The notes beneath the pieces are model-generated. The model did not search any database and had not been told where the DNA came from. It saw nothing but the letters and a program-made list of their open reading frames with translations. Below, in pieces: positions 9,901 through 19,949 of a stretch of DNA of 64,000 bases. The position numbers and the translations under genes were made by a program. Source of the stretch: Clostridium sp. M62/1 (GTDB taxonomy: Bacteria > Bacillota > Clostridia > Lachnospirales > Lachnospiraceae); NCBI RefSeq assembly GCF_020736365.1, contig NZ_CP085988.1, positions 2,982,001-3,046,000 of the forward strand, in the 5' to 3' direction. Within the stretch, counting starts at the first letter, position 1, and every line of letters begins with the position of its first letter.

Positions 9901-11559
9901 TCCGATATGGGCATCCATTGTCCAGGAATTGTCATCTGCAATGGAGGAGCCAATCACATGCTTTGCCTGAGCCGGAGTTCCGGCAAAGAGAAATGCCACA
10001 TTGTCCTGGCGTCCCGTGCCATACCGGAAACCGTTTTTTGGATCCCTGGTTCCGATAAAGGTTCCCTCATGGGAGGCAGCACCGTTTCCCGTTCTCCCTA
10101 TGTCGCCCTCGAATCTGGCGCCGATCAGATTTCCTGATTCATAGAGTCCTGTCATGCCTCCTGCTGCCCTGGACCCGCTTCCGCCTATGGTTCCCGCTGT
10201 ACAGACATTGTAGATATCCGTATCGTTCTGCCTTCCGGCGATTCCTCCCACATATCCCTTTCCCTGAATCCGGCTGCTGTCTCCGTCAAGGGTGACGGCC
10301 TCTGAATCCGCTATCACTGCCTTCTGGACATTGCCGGCAATTCCTCCGACAAAGCTGTTCCTCCCTTCAGAATTGATGATCACATTGTCCGCTCTGCAGT
10401 TTTCAAGCACTGCCCTTTTCGTTTTGCCCGTTACTTCACCTGCTATTCCTCCGGCGTCCCCGCCGGCATAGACGGAGCCCGACACGGAAACATTGCAGAT
10501 CACCGACTGACCCTCAGCGCAGCCTGTAAGCACTGCTACATTATCGCCTCCGGAGATCTCCTCAGCTTCCAGATTCAGATTGCGGATCTGGGCGTCCTCT
10601 ATCCGTCCGAACAGCCCAAGATAGGAATATTCCTGACCAGGCTTTGCAAATTTCAGCCCGGTTATCGTATGTCCCGCCCCGTCAAAGTTTCCCATAAAGG
10701 CAGTTCCCGGCTTTCCTCCCAGCTCTGTACGGCTCCTGAACCATCCGATGGGATTCCAGCTTCCTCCGTTCAGCTCTAAATTTTCGATATGAATATCCTC
10801 CTGCAGTTCAAAATAAACGCCGGAAAAACTGTTTCCCCGGGCCACTGCCTCGGACAGCCCCATAAGCCCGGAAAGATCCCTTATCATAAATGGATTTTCT
10901 TTTGTCCCCAGGCCTTCCCAGTCCATGTCAGCCCCTATCCACTCGTCCCAGAGATCCCCTGTGGCAAGGCTGAGCAGAGAAGGAGAAAATTCCTGTCCGA
11001 AAAATTCGCTGCAGGCCTTAAGAAACATCTCTTCATGCTCAGAGATCCATAGGAGAAGCTGTTCCCTCTGTCTCTCCTGCTCCTCCCCTTTACTGTTCTT
11101 TAGAATATCCAGTATCTGCTGCCAGAGTGCCTCTTCCTCACAGTTTTCCTCAAACCATTTATCAAAGTCCAGGCTTCCGATCTCGGGCATAGTTTCTGGC
11201 CCGTCAGTTTCCTCCTCTTTCAGATCACTCTCTTCCTCACCCTCTTTCCCTGTTTCCTCTTCTTTCTCTGTATCTTTTTCCGCGTCTGATGGCGACGCAT
11301 CCTCACGCTCTTCCTGGTTTTTGCCAGTTTCCGCCTCCCCCCTCTCAGGCAGTGGTTTCTGCTTCATCTGTTCATCCGCTGCATCAGAAGGCGAAGCTGT
11401 CAAAAATACTTCTCCTCCTCCAGCCTCCTCCCTGTTCAGCATAAGCGCAGAAGCCTCTTTCCTGTTTTCATCTGCCTGTGCCGGTACTGCCATTCCTGCT
11501 GCCATGGCAGCCGTAAGCATCCAGGCAAGTCCTCTCTTTGCAAACCATCGTTTTCTCAA
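6994..11559 (-). CDS. Secreted GLUG / Ig-like repeat protein with C-terminal cell-wall-binding repeats
   Basis: The frame opens at a TTG at 11649, but I prefer the TTG at 11559: AGGAGG lies 9 nt upstream (11569-11574) and the product then begins with a clean signal peptide (MRKRWFAKR, hydrophobic stretch, cut after PAQA). This gives 1521 residues. Order: signal peptide 1-26; acidic Glu/Ser-rich stretch to about 130; GLUG-type beta-solenoid about 270-490 with repeated GGIAG motifs; a long middle part; four Ig-like units beginning near 745, 910, 1070 and 1200, marked by GDRKNP or GRRSNP and each closing on a (D)DQT motif; a Ser/Gly linker about 1320-1356; then aromatic/Gly choline-binding-like wall repeats (GWFKDTDGGVYYLWPYSDGS, GWQWIDRDGD) to the end. 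GLUG domains occur in bacterial adhesins and IgA-peptidase-like proteins; adhesion is inferred. It follows the DUF6273 gene by 70 nt and is probably co-transcribed with it. Confidence 0.85.
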   Translation of the reverse strand: MRKRWFAKRGLAWMLTAAMAAGMAVPAQADENRKEASALMLNREEAGGGEVFLTASPSDAADEQMKQKPLPERGEAETGKNQEEREDASPSDAEKDTEKEEETGKEGEEESDLKEEETDGPETMPEIGSLDFDKWFEENCEEEALWQQILDILKNSKGEEQERQREQLLLWISEHEEMFLKACSEFFGQEFSPSLLSLATGDLWDEWIGADMDWEGLGTKENPFMIRDLSGLMGLSEAVARGNSFSGVYFELQEDIHIENLELNGGSWNPIGWFRSRTELGGKPGTAFMGNFDGAGHTITGLKFAKPGQEYSYLGLFGRIEDAQIRNLNLEAEEISGGDNVAVLTGCAEGQSVICNVSVSGSVYAGGDAGGIAGEVTGKTKRAVLENCRADNVIINSEGRNSFVGGIAGNVQKAVIADSEAVTLDGDSSRIQGKGYVGGIAGRQNDTDIYNVCTAGTIGGSGSRAAGGMTGLYESGNLIGARFEGDIGRTGNGAASHEGTFIGTRDPKNGFRYGTGRQDNVAFLFAGTPAQAKHVIGSSIADDNSWTMDAHIGYFTDYQRRYCLVAGTREEDGKDRFFYEELEDAVQHIITQKLGESLDEFWKDRAFNLDHYAPGNSGEPVRGYLVSIPRIDARNANGTYDSDVAVMTAISSTNNSYYRQIDKEHPSAVAPGCTVTVATAAKNQAGNRYQMVYDENEPGKVKPPTYTDENGKRQPMTYINGGSYSFEMPEANTELNAEYVKVTTQLAMTPKETEISIRQIRSGDRKNPDITTEVRNQEGTLIAKYINGSDISQVQVIPVSVHAEHNGQGSSADRTVLWSIDNTDLVKFADGWEGGYTEEDARVLPNMDSDFIETILARETKAQADSGYREPIRNTIYTDSAVVTASTNPATSADNQAVTGTCRIKVSFQISDQTTLRVEGLTLNQTSLTLDITRRLTGDRKNPTETYVADSPYVLDASLNPPQPFYQNVTWKTREGEKILSLTPQGQNGQSCEVTAVFDSEGKNHPAWIQNIVNEDNGRKAADGGYLKLSGSGAVTETVTAISEDQTHGVVTDDCQVTVRFKTDDQTVIHPEGISLDRTQLDYPLSYAFEGDIRSGIREKSGFGVRDTLRASVLPELAAGGKHEPYNKTVLWTSSDPEAVSVKDGTLTVNEDAGWIKEALEKAPYRAEKTVTVTAETEDEKKAAVCQVALHFQAEAVEADREKEDFEIILTRKGRRSNPVLTWSGTEGKQVAAAVYTAQGQKKPVWTSSDPSILTVTEGGMAVPAAVNEDGSVSAEWIREALKKYPPAAETSAEIIASSPDGTMADRIGVKLTFRVDDQTYSSGSSSSGGSSSSGKGGSSSGGGSSSGPSGLGDISGLPADSASGPAAAAEGISGSWEYTEDGYWTFASGNRSFRNEWAYIYNPYAAPGQSTVDWFRFDEAGHMMTGWFKDTDGGVYYLWPYSDGSRGRMVTGWQWIDRDGDRREECYFFHTESDGTKGRMAEGTVTPDGYEVNQDGAWTAGGIIQTREKKAEPAGEERER

Positions 11560-11629
11560 TCTCTCATTCCTCCTCTTCTCCCTGTTCTGTGTCCTTCCTG
11601 CTGCCTGCTCTTTTGTCCCTTTCTTTCCT

Positions 11630-13780
11630 TTAATCCTGCGGCATGACAAATGCAGGCCTCACCCCGAACGCCGCCGTCACATCCAGCTCCTCGTCTCCGG
11701 TTCCTCCCTCCGGCTTCACCCTCTGAGGGTGAATATTCCCCCGTTCCAAATCCACCCCATAGACGAAGCCCGTGTCAGGATTTTTTCCATCCCCCATAGG
11801 GCTTCTGAGCCAGTATCCCTTAGAAAAGGCCGAGATCTGACTTTCCGGATTGTCCCTGCTCTCTCCCTGAAATTTCCACAGAAAATCCCTGTATTTCAGC
11901 GCCTCGTCTACAGAGAGCAGGAAGAGCTTCCCCGAGAGCTTCTGATCTCCAATGGAATAGGGCGCAATACTGTTTGACCGGAAATCTCCAAATTCGCCCT
12001 CCGGTGTTTCTCCCATATACGCCGTGTCGTTTCCCACCTGAACCGTCTTTGCCAGATAGAGCTCCTGTCCGGCCTCATCCAGCCACTTTCTTACTCTGGA
12101 ATATTTGTAATCACTGCTGTCCCCAAAATTTACAAGCGGCCCCGGCTGGAATACATATGCGTGGCTTCCGTCTGCCTGTTCCTCCAGAACGTAATCTGAG
12201 CCATAATTGGCAGGAATTACAGCTGTGCATAAGAACAGGGCTCCGGCCTCACCCGTCTGTCCTCCTGTATAATTTCGGTCAACGCAGCTGAACAGATATT
12301 TCCCGCCCTGCAGTTCACACTCCTGCAGGTCTCCTGTCTCCCAGTGAATTCTTTCCGTTCTCCCCGCATCCGGCTTTTTGAGCACAATCGCGGGCCGTAT
12401 TCCATAATCACTGCCATCGGGATCCACAAGCTTTAGAGAACCGTCCAATCCAGCTCCCCACACTTTTCCCTCCCCGCTGTCACGCAGCAAAAAGGCTTCT
12501 CCTGAAATACGCTCCCGGTATTTCAGGTATTCCTCTCTGGACAGACTCATAGCGTAATCCGTCTCTCCATTTTCCGGTATCTCAATCCCCACAAGACTTC
12601 CCTGAAGGGAAATGCCATTCTGAATCCCGTCCCTGAAATACTTCCGTACCTGGCTGTCTCTGTACTCCGTTTCCCCATATCCTCCAAACCATTCAGCCTC
12701 CAGTGCCTGGTCTGACAGATAGAGCATTCCTCCATCTCTAAGTTCCGGAACATATTCCCTGTAATCCTCATCAATACAGGTAAAGGTCAGCTCCCTTCCT
12801 CCCAGGCTGACCCTGATTTTTGAGCCTGCTTCCTGATAAAAGGCTCTTGTCCTGCATCGGTCGCAGACAGAATCTCCATTTTCATCTCTGTGGCCCAGAG
12901 GAGCGGTATAAATTTTTCTCTCCTGCCCTGTCCTCCGTCCCACGTACAGCGCAGTTCCCCTGGACAGACAGGACGCCTCTGTTTTCCATCTCAGCTCCCA
13001 GTTATCCCCTCCCGAATCTTCCCGGTCCGTCCCGCGCAAGACGCTCATTCTGGCAATATGCCACACATCTTTGCCTATCCTCAGCTCTGCTTCCTCACAG
13101 TTCGAGTACACCGTGCCCTCTCCAAACCATTCTGCCAGGGCTGTTCCATTCGGCGAAAAATTTCTCCCGAATACATAGAAGGCAGCCTCCTTCCCCTCGT
13201 CGATCTGGGCTGCAATGCTGATAACCCGGCTGTCATTCTCCTCCTGTCCGGAAACGATAAACCGGGTGTCCGGCACAGACTCTGCCTTCTCTCCTGTAAT
13301 AAGACTTTCGCACTGCCTCGCCTTTTTCAGAAACTCCGAAAACTCATCACCTTCCTCCATCGGCCCCATGTTCCGTTCCTCCTGAAAAAGCGCATTCTGC
13401 GGACTGGCTGTACTGATTTCACCTGTCTTCAGGTCTGCTGTCAGCAAAGCCGTCTCCCTGGGGGCCTGGGACGCCTCTGCGGCTGATGGAGGGCTCCATA
13501 TGAATCCCAGAACCACTGTCAGCCCAATGCACCCTACTGCCCTGGCCGCTTTTTCTCTCACGTCTCCTGTTTCATTTTTCACCGCTGCTCCCAAAGCAGA
13601 GAGCAGCTTTAAACATTTCATGTCCGCCTTCTCTTCCTCCTCTCTCTTCTCTGCTCCATTTTCCGTTTTCCAGCACAGCTTCTCAGCGCCTGCAGGCAGA
13701 TTCAAAGCTGACTGCACTCCCTCCCGGCAGAATTTTGCCGGAATTTTTTTACGCTCTTCCATGTCTCTGTTGGAAAACAT
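11630..13780 (-). CDS. Secreted or membrane-anchored protein with two DUF6273 domains
   Basis: The open frame reaches a TTG at 13885, but that TTG is the -35 box of a strong promoter (13857-13885), so translation must start lower. I give ATG 13780 (716 residues) as the longest compatible start; ATG 13762 and ATG 13621 are alternatives, the last giving a shorter basic leader, and none has an ideal ribosome site. A hydrophobic segment (about residues 80-103, ending SPPSAAEA) is a signal peptide or anchor. Near 300 is HRDENGDSVCDRC, a small Cys/His/Asp motif. Two DUF6273-like units follow, about 350-465 ending YGIRPAIVL and about 510-716 ending YWLRSP...FGVRPAFVM; such domains are thought to share the FGE/C-type-lectin-like fold. 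First gene of the apparent three-gene surface operon. Ligand and function unknown. Confidence 0.75.
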   Translation of the reverse strand: MFSNRDMEERKKIPAKFCREGVQSALNLPAGAEKLCWKTENGAEKREEEEKADMKCLKLLSALGAAVKNETGDVREKAARAVGCIGLTVVLGFIWSPPSAAEASQAPRETALLTADLKTGEISTASPQNALFQEERNMGPMEEGDEFSEFLKKARQCESLITGEKAESVPDTRFIVSGQEENDSRVISIAAQIDEGKEAAFYVFGRNFSPNGTALAEWFGEGTVYSNCEEAELRIGKDVWHIARMSVLRGTDREDSGGDNWELRWKTEASCLSRGTALYVGRRTGQERKIYTAPLGHRDENGDSVCDRCRTRAFYQEAGSKIRVSLGGRELTFTCIDEDYREYVPELRDGGMLYLSDQALEAEWFGGYGETEYRDSQVRKYFRDGIQNGISLQGSLVGIEIPENGETDYAMSLSREEYLKYRERISGEAFLLRDSGEGKVWGAGLDGSLKLVDPDGSDYGIRPAIVLKKPDAGRTERIHWETGDLQECELQGGKYLFSCVDRNYTGGQTGEAGALFLCTAVIPANYGSDYVLEEQADGSHAYVFQPGPLVNFGDSSDYKYSRVRKWLDEAGQELYLAKTVQVGNDTAYMGETPEGEFGDFRSNSIAPYSIGDQKLSGKLFLLSVDEALKYRDFLWKFQGESRDNPESQISAFSKGYWLRSPMGDGKNPDTGFVYGVDLERGNIHPQRVKPEGGTGDEELDVTAAFGVRPAFVMPQD

Positions 13781-13803
13781 CTGTTTCGATACTCTGAATT
13801 TTA

Positions 13804-13844
13804 GGCCAGATCTGGCCGGAACTAATCGAGAGTGAACACTCTCG
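13804..13844. promoter_or_regulatory. Two adjacent perfect palindromes in the 5' leader of the surface operon
   Basis: cgagagtgaacactctcg (13827-13844) is an 18-bp perfect dyad, loosely extended on both sides (AACT and AGTT flanks). ggccagatctggcc (13804-13817) is a second, 14-bp perfect dyad. Both lie just downstream of the expected start site of the promoter at 13857-13885 and before any likely start codon. They could be repressor operators or 5' RNA hairpins. Confidence 0.55.
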
Positions 13845-13856
13845 GAAGTTACGTTT

Positions 13857-13885
13857 ATATTATCACTTTTTGGATGATATTTCAA
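13857..13885 (-). promoter_or_regulatory. Sigma-A promoter of the surface-protein operon
   Basis: On the minus strand TTGAAA (13880-13885), 17-nt spacer, TAATAT (13857-13862). The start site would be near 13850. The surroundings (13886-14010) are very AT-rich and hold no gene. Confidence 0.75.
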
Positions 13886-14052
13886 CCTTATTTTAGAATT
13901 AAATGGTTAGAATTTAAAATTATTTAATATAATTTTTTATATTTGTTTTATTATACAGAATATTTTTAACATTTTACGCAAACACTGTATTTTCTTCTGC
14001 CAGGCAGGCGAGGAATCTCCATGCAAGGGAGCTGCTGTGGAAAATTTTCAGA

Positions 14053-14102
14053 ATCCTGCCCATACACAGAAGGAGGAGGCCCGTTTCCTGTGCCCCCTCC
14101 TT
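14053..14102. other. Hairpin between aspS and the surface operon
   Basis: Arms ACAGAAGGAGG and CCTCCTTCTGT form an 11-bp stem. The T-rich tail lies on the plus-strand side, so it is not a textbook terminator for the minus-strand aspS; it may act as an mRNA 3' end stabiliser or boundary. Confidence 0.35.
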
Positions 14103-14162
14103 CTGTTCTTTTATCTTCTTTTCTTTTATTTTCTGAGCTGTTTTCTTTTCCCTTGTATTTCC

Positions 14163-15968
<1,806 letters not shown>

Positions 15969-16129
15969 GATATGTTTCCTCCTGAACTTTGTGTATCTAT
16001 ATTCATCTGCAGAAGCCTTTCCGGCACATCCCTCCGGCACAGGCCTTCCGCATACCTGAACTTCTGCTTAACCAGAATGCTGTTTTTGCTTTTTTAAAGT
16101 TTCATTTCATTGGATGCCTGGTCTGCCTC

Positions 16130-17392
16130 TTACTTTAAGGCTTCTCTGTAAAACTCCTTAAACTCTGTGTAGCCGTCCTTCTGGAGCTGCTCCTTCTGGA
16201 ACTTCTTGTTTTTGTTCATCTGGGCTACCAGCACCTGAACGCCTGCCTTTCTCTCCTCGGATGCCTCCTTTAACACCTGGGAAAGCTTCTCGCTTCCGAT
16301 GTTTTTTTCAAAGAGGTATGCCTTCTTTCCTGACGCAGCCGGAACCTTAAAGCCATTGTCGAGAAGGATGGTGACAATTCTCTCAAAGCCGATGGAGAAT
16401 CCGCAGGCCGGAGTATCCATGCCTGTAAACTTTCCGATCATCTTGTCATAGCGGCCGCCGCCGGCTACAGAGCCGCCGAAGCCCTCCATGGACACCTCGA
16501 AGATAGTTCCTGTATAGTATCCCATTCCCCTCACCAGAGTCGGATCAAATTCAATGCCAAACTCTGCCTCAGCTGTGGATGAAACTGTCTCCATAATATT
16601 TGCCAGCCCCTCAGCGGTTCCCTCCTTCAGTACCCCCTTCAGGGTTTCTCCGAGGGCGCGCACGCCTGCCGCATCATTTTTTACAGATGCCAGGAGCTCT
16701 CTGTAGCGGTCTACGCTCTCTTTTGCATAGCCCATCTCCATCAGCTCAGCGGCAACCCCGTCAAGGCCGATCTTATCCATCTTGTCCAGGGTGATAAACA
16801 CCTTGTCGCAGTCATCCTCCGGGAAGCCGCAGTAGGATGCCATGGCCTTCAGAAGCTCTCTGTCATTGATCCGCACGGTAAAAGAATTATCGGGGCAGAT
16901 ACGGGACAGGGCGGTGGTTGTGGCTGTGATAAGCTCAATCTCTGCCAGGGAGGTGGGATCTCCTAAGATATCAATGTCGCACTGCACAAACTGTCTGAAG
17001 CGTCCCTTCTGTGGGCGGTCAGCACGCCAGACGCTTCCCACCTGAAGAGCCTTGAAGGGACTGGGCAGGTTTGCGGAGTTATTTGCATAGTAGCGGGACA
17101 GAGGAAGGGTCAGGTCATAGCGCAGACCTCCGTCCACAACGTCGCTCTCCTCCCTGGCTGTCTCCAGGTTGAGCTTCTCGCCCCTCTTTAAAATTTTGAA
17201 AATAAGCTTCTCATTGTCCCCTCCCTGCTTGCTGGTCAGGTTTTCAATGTGCTCCACGCACGGAGTTTCTATAGCTGAAAAGCCGAAGCTTCTGTAGGTT
17301 TCCTTGATCTTTGCGAGCACGTAGTCGCGGATTTCCATTTCTGCCGGTAAAATATCCTTCATCCCGGTTACTGGTTTTTTCTTTAAAGCCAT
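16130..17392 (-). CDS. hisS: Histidyl-tRNA synthetase
   Basis: 420 residues from ATG 17392 (MALKKKPVTGMKDILP), with AGGAG 8 nt upstream; a GTG at 17401 sits too close to that site to be the start. Class II synthetase: motif 1 region near the start, motif 2 SVWRADRPQKGRFRQFVQCD, the HisA-specific region with GMGYYTGTIFEV, and a C-terminal anticodon-binding domain (VLVAQMNKNKKF). It attaches histidine to tRNA-His. Located 161 nt upstream of aspS with the same orientation, a long-conserved pair. Confidence 0.97.
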   Translation of the reverse strand: MALKKKPVTGMKDILPAEMEIRDYVLAKIKETYRSFGFSAIETPCVEHIENLTSKQGGDNEKLIFKILKRGEKLNLETAREESDVVDGGLRYDLTLPLSRYYANNSANLPSPFKALQVGSVWRADRPQKGRFRQFVQCDIDILGDPTSLAEIELITATTTALSRICPDNSFTVRINDRELLKAMASYCGFPEDDCDKVFITLDKMDKIGLDGVAAELMEMGYAKESVDRYRELLASVKNDAAGVRALGETLKGVLKEGTAEGLANIMETVSSTAEAEFGIEFDPTLVRGMGYYTGTIFEVSMEGFGGSVAGGGRYDKMIGKFTGMDTPACGFSIGFERIVTILLDNGFKVPAASGKKAYLFEKNIGSEKLSQVLKEASEERKAGVQVLVAQMNKNKKFQKEQLQKDGYTEFKEFYREALK

Positions 17393-17519
17393 GGTATTCA
17401 CTCCTGTTTTCTATTCTGCACGCCCCGGCGGGGGCGGTCTTCTTCTGCGCCGCGAAAAAGCGGTCCGCCACAGGGCCGTCTCTTCAGCGGCAGGCCGGCT
17501 AAAGAGCCGTCTATGTTAC

Positions 17520-17547
17520 ATAGTAGCAGACATTTCAGGGATTGCAA
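17520..17547 (-). promoter_or_regulatory. Candidate promoter for hisS
   Basis: Minus strand TTGCAA (17542-17547), 16-nt spacer, TACTAT (17520-17525), about 128 nt before hisS. The leader between contains GC-rich inverted segments, but I could not recognise a T-box core in it. Confidence 0.45.
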
Positions 17548-17565
17548 GTCTTTTTATCAAATCCC

Positions 17566-19122
17566 TCATCCCTCCAGCTGGCGGATCAGCTTTTCCTTTC
17601 TCTCAAGCATCTCGTCCACCCGCTCGATATACTGCTCCACTTCCTTCACATTTTCCGCCCTCTCAAGGCGGTTTTCTCTTGGAAATACCACCTTTGTGGT
17701 GGTTCCGGCGCCGCAGGCCATAATGGTCTGCTTCTCCTCCATGATAAGAATATTGTAGATACAGGCCTTGCCTGGAACGCTGTAGCCCACATTCTCAAAA
17801 TTCCCCGCCATGTTCTTCTGGCGGTAGAGATAGTAGGGCTCCATTCCCATCTCCCTCGCATAGCGGGCCGTCATGTCGATCATCTCCTGGGTCCCCGTTA
17901 TTTTCAGGTTCCCGTACCGTTCTCTGAACATGTTGAGCCGCGCAGCCCTCTTGATGGCCAGGGAGTGGACAGTCAGGCTGTCCGGACGAAGCTCCTTGAT
18001 CTGCTCCATGGTATTTCGGACATCCTCCTCGTCCTCCTCAGGAAGCCCCACGATCAGATCCATGTTGATGTTGTCAAAGCCCATCCTTCTGGCAAGGCGG
18101 AAGGTTTCCTTCACCTGCTCTACCGTATGGCGGCGCCCAATCAGATCCAGGGTTTCCTGCTTCATGGTCTGGGGATTGATGGAGATTCGGGTGATCCCGT
18201 GGTTTCTCAGAACCTGAAGCTTCTCCTCTGTGATGCTGTCCGGCCTTCCTGCCTCCACCGTAAACTCCTTCACCTGATCCATGGGGAAGGTTCTCTCCAC
18301 CTTATCTAAAATGGCATCCAGATCCTCCGGGCTCAGGGAGGTAGGCGTCCCTCCTCCGAAGTAGACGGTGTCCAGGGGACGTCCCTTCATCTTCTCCGCC
18401 ACATAGTCCATCTCCCGGAACAGGGCGTTCAGATAGAGCCCTGTCCTGCCCTGCCACTTTCCTATGGGAAATGAGGTGAAGGAGCAGTAAAGGCAGGTGG
18501 TGGGGCAAAACGGGATGCCGATATAGAGGCTGTACCCGTTTTCATAGTCCACAGCGGAAAGAAGCTCCTTCTCCCGTCTGGCCACGTCCAGGCTCAGCTG
18601 GATTTTTTCCCTGCTGGTCAGGTAGGTCTCCCGCATATAGTCCCGGATCTCCTCCTCTGACATCCCCTCGTAAAGCCTTGTGAGGGCAATCTTGGTGGGG
18701 CGGATGCCTGTAAGGGTTCCCCAGGGAAGGGTTCTTCCTGTGAGCCCGCTCATCAGCCGGTAGAGCTCCCTCTTGATCCGGTTCTTCGTCTCCAGGCGGT
18801 CCCCGTCAAGTATCTGCACGCAGCCTTTCCCGGCAGCCTTCCAGGAAGGAGCCGCTGCCTCCTGTACCATGCAGTCCTCCCCGTCCCCTTTTGCTCCGGC
18901 CGGCGGCGCGAAGGACTGCCCATTTTCGTCTGCCCGGGTTTCCACACAGAGACAGAATTCATCTCCCGCCCGCTCTCCTCGGACAATCAGCTTTGCCTCT
19001 GAGACGGCCTCCTCTTCCTCGTGGGTGAACTTATTCCCCGGACAGAAGGCCATCAGAAGCTCTCTTATATCCTGTTCAAATGAATTATCGCTAAGCAGTA
19101 TTCCAATCATTTTTTCTACCAT
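17566..19122 (-). CDS. hemZ: HemZ-family radical SAM protein (coproporphyrinogen dehydrogenase-like)
   Basis: 518 residues, ATG 19122 with AGAGGG 7 nt upstream. The radical SAM cluster motif is CPTTCLYC with cysteines at 206, 210 and 213, followed by YFGGGTPTSL and a HemN-like barrel (VEAGRPDSI, RISINPQT). The N-terminal 170 residues are the extension seen in clostridial HemZ, absent from HemW. The family performs oxygen-independent oxidative decarboxylation of coproporphyrinogen III, or carries haem; which applies here cannot be told, and no other haem gene is nearby. It sits in the conserved relA - MBL - hemZ - hisS neighbourhood, 48 nt after the MBL gene, so likely co-transcribed. Confidence 0.88.
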   Translation of the reverse strand: MVEKMIGILLSDNSFEQDIRELLMAFCPGNKFTHEEEEAVSEAKLIVRGERAGDEFCLCVETRADENGQSFAPPAGAKGDGEDCMVQEAAAPSWKAAGKGCVQILDGDRLETKNRIKRELYRLMSGLTGRTLPWGTLTGIRPTKIALTRLYEGMSEEEIRDYMRETYLTSREKIQLSLDVARREKELLSAVDYENGYSLYIGIPFCPTTCLYCSFTSFPIGKWQGRTGLYLNALFREMDYVAEKMKGRPLDTVYFGGGTPTSLSPEDLDAILDKVERTFPMDQVKEFTVEAGRPDSITEEKLQVLRNHGITRISINPQTMKQETLDLIGRRHTVEQVKETFRLARRMGFDNINMDLIVGLPEEDEEDVRNTMEQIKELRPDSLTVHSLAIKRAARLNMFRERYGNLKITGTQEMIDMTARYAREMGMEPYYLYRQKNMAGNFENVGYSVPGKACIYNILIMEEKQTIMACGAGTTTKVVFPRENRLERAENVKEVEQYIERVDEMLERKEKLIRQLEG

Positions 19123-19170
19123 CCAATATCCCTCTGCCTGTATATCACATCCGCCCGAAGGCCGCCTTCT

Positions 19171-19818
19171 CTATTCCAGCAGCTTTCCCTTATAGGGCGC
19201 CAGCGGATTATATTTTTTCTCATCCCCGATGGTTGTATAGCCCAGATGTCCCGGATATACATTCACATCATCGGGAAGCTCAAACAGCTTGTCGAGCACA
19301 GAGTGGAGAAGCTGCACGGAACTGCCTCCCGGCAGATCCACACGCCCGTAGGAGCCCTCAAACAGAGTATCGCCTGCAAACAGAGCCTTTTCACTCTCCA
19401 CATAGTAGCAGCAGGAGCCTGTGGTGTGGCCCGGTGTGCCAATCACCTGAAACTCATATCCGATCATGGAAAATTTCTCCCCGTCTCTCAGCCACACATC
19501 CGCCTCTTCGCGGATGATGGTTCCCAGAAGGCTCTTTGACAGATTCAGGTTCTCGTCTGCCAGAAGCTCCCTCTCCTGATCCAGGGCATACACCTTCGCC
19601 CCGGTGGCCTTTTTCACTGCCTCCAGACCTCCGATGTGATCGGAATGGCCATGTGTCAGGAGAATGGCCTTTGTCTGAAGTGAATCACGCTTTAAGGCCT
19701 CCGCAATCAGCTCCCCCTGATCTCCCGGATCAATGACAACAGCCTCCCTTGTCTCCTCGTTTGATACAATATAGCAGTTTGTCTGCACATAACCGACTGT
19801 CAGCTTCTTAATCTGCAT
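19171..19818 (-). CDS. MBL-fold metallo-hydrolase (glyoxalase II-like)
   Basis: 215 residues. Contains the metallo-beta-lactamase zinc motif THGHSDHIGG (His56, His58, Asp60, His61), a second His in GTPGHTTGS and an Asp in ALFAGDTLFEGSYGR, all expected for a two-metal hydrolase. Short members of this group without the glyoxalase II C-terminal domain hydrolyse thioesters such as S-lactoylglutathione analogues, but the substrate here is unknown. AAGGAG lies about 11 nt before the ATG. The gene stands between relA and hemZ in the order common to Lachnospiraceae. Confidence 0.88.
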   Translation of the reverse strand: MQIKKLTVGYVQTNCYIVSNEETREAVVIDPGDQGELIAEALKRDSLQTKAILLTHGHSDHIGGLEAVKKATGAKVYALDQERELLADENLNLSKSLLGTIIREEADVWLRDGEKFSMIGYEFQVIGTPGHTTGSCCYYVESEKALFAGDTLFEGSYGRVDLPGGSSVQLLHSVLDKLFELPDDVNVYPGHLGYTTIGDEKKYNPLAPYKGKLLE

Positions 19819-19949
19819 CTGTCTGTTCTCTCCTTTTCCCTCTCTCCATTTTCTTCTGCCGCCTCTCAGGCCCTGGAAGCCGCCTCTGAACCCTGCTCCC
19901 GGTCAGAGGGCACGGCATACTCTTTATACAAACACAAAGAGAAAACTGC

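Noticed and set aside
10925..11977. 350-residue plus-strand ORF, Ser-rich
   Set aside because: Antisense shadow of the acidic start of the GLUG protein and the end of the DUF6273 gene; no ribosome site, biased composition follows from the opposite strand.
17402..17565. T-box before hisS
   Set aside because: The leader is GC-rich and folded but lacks the GGTGG...ACC core and a terminator with T-run.
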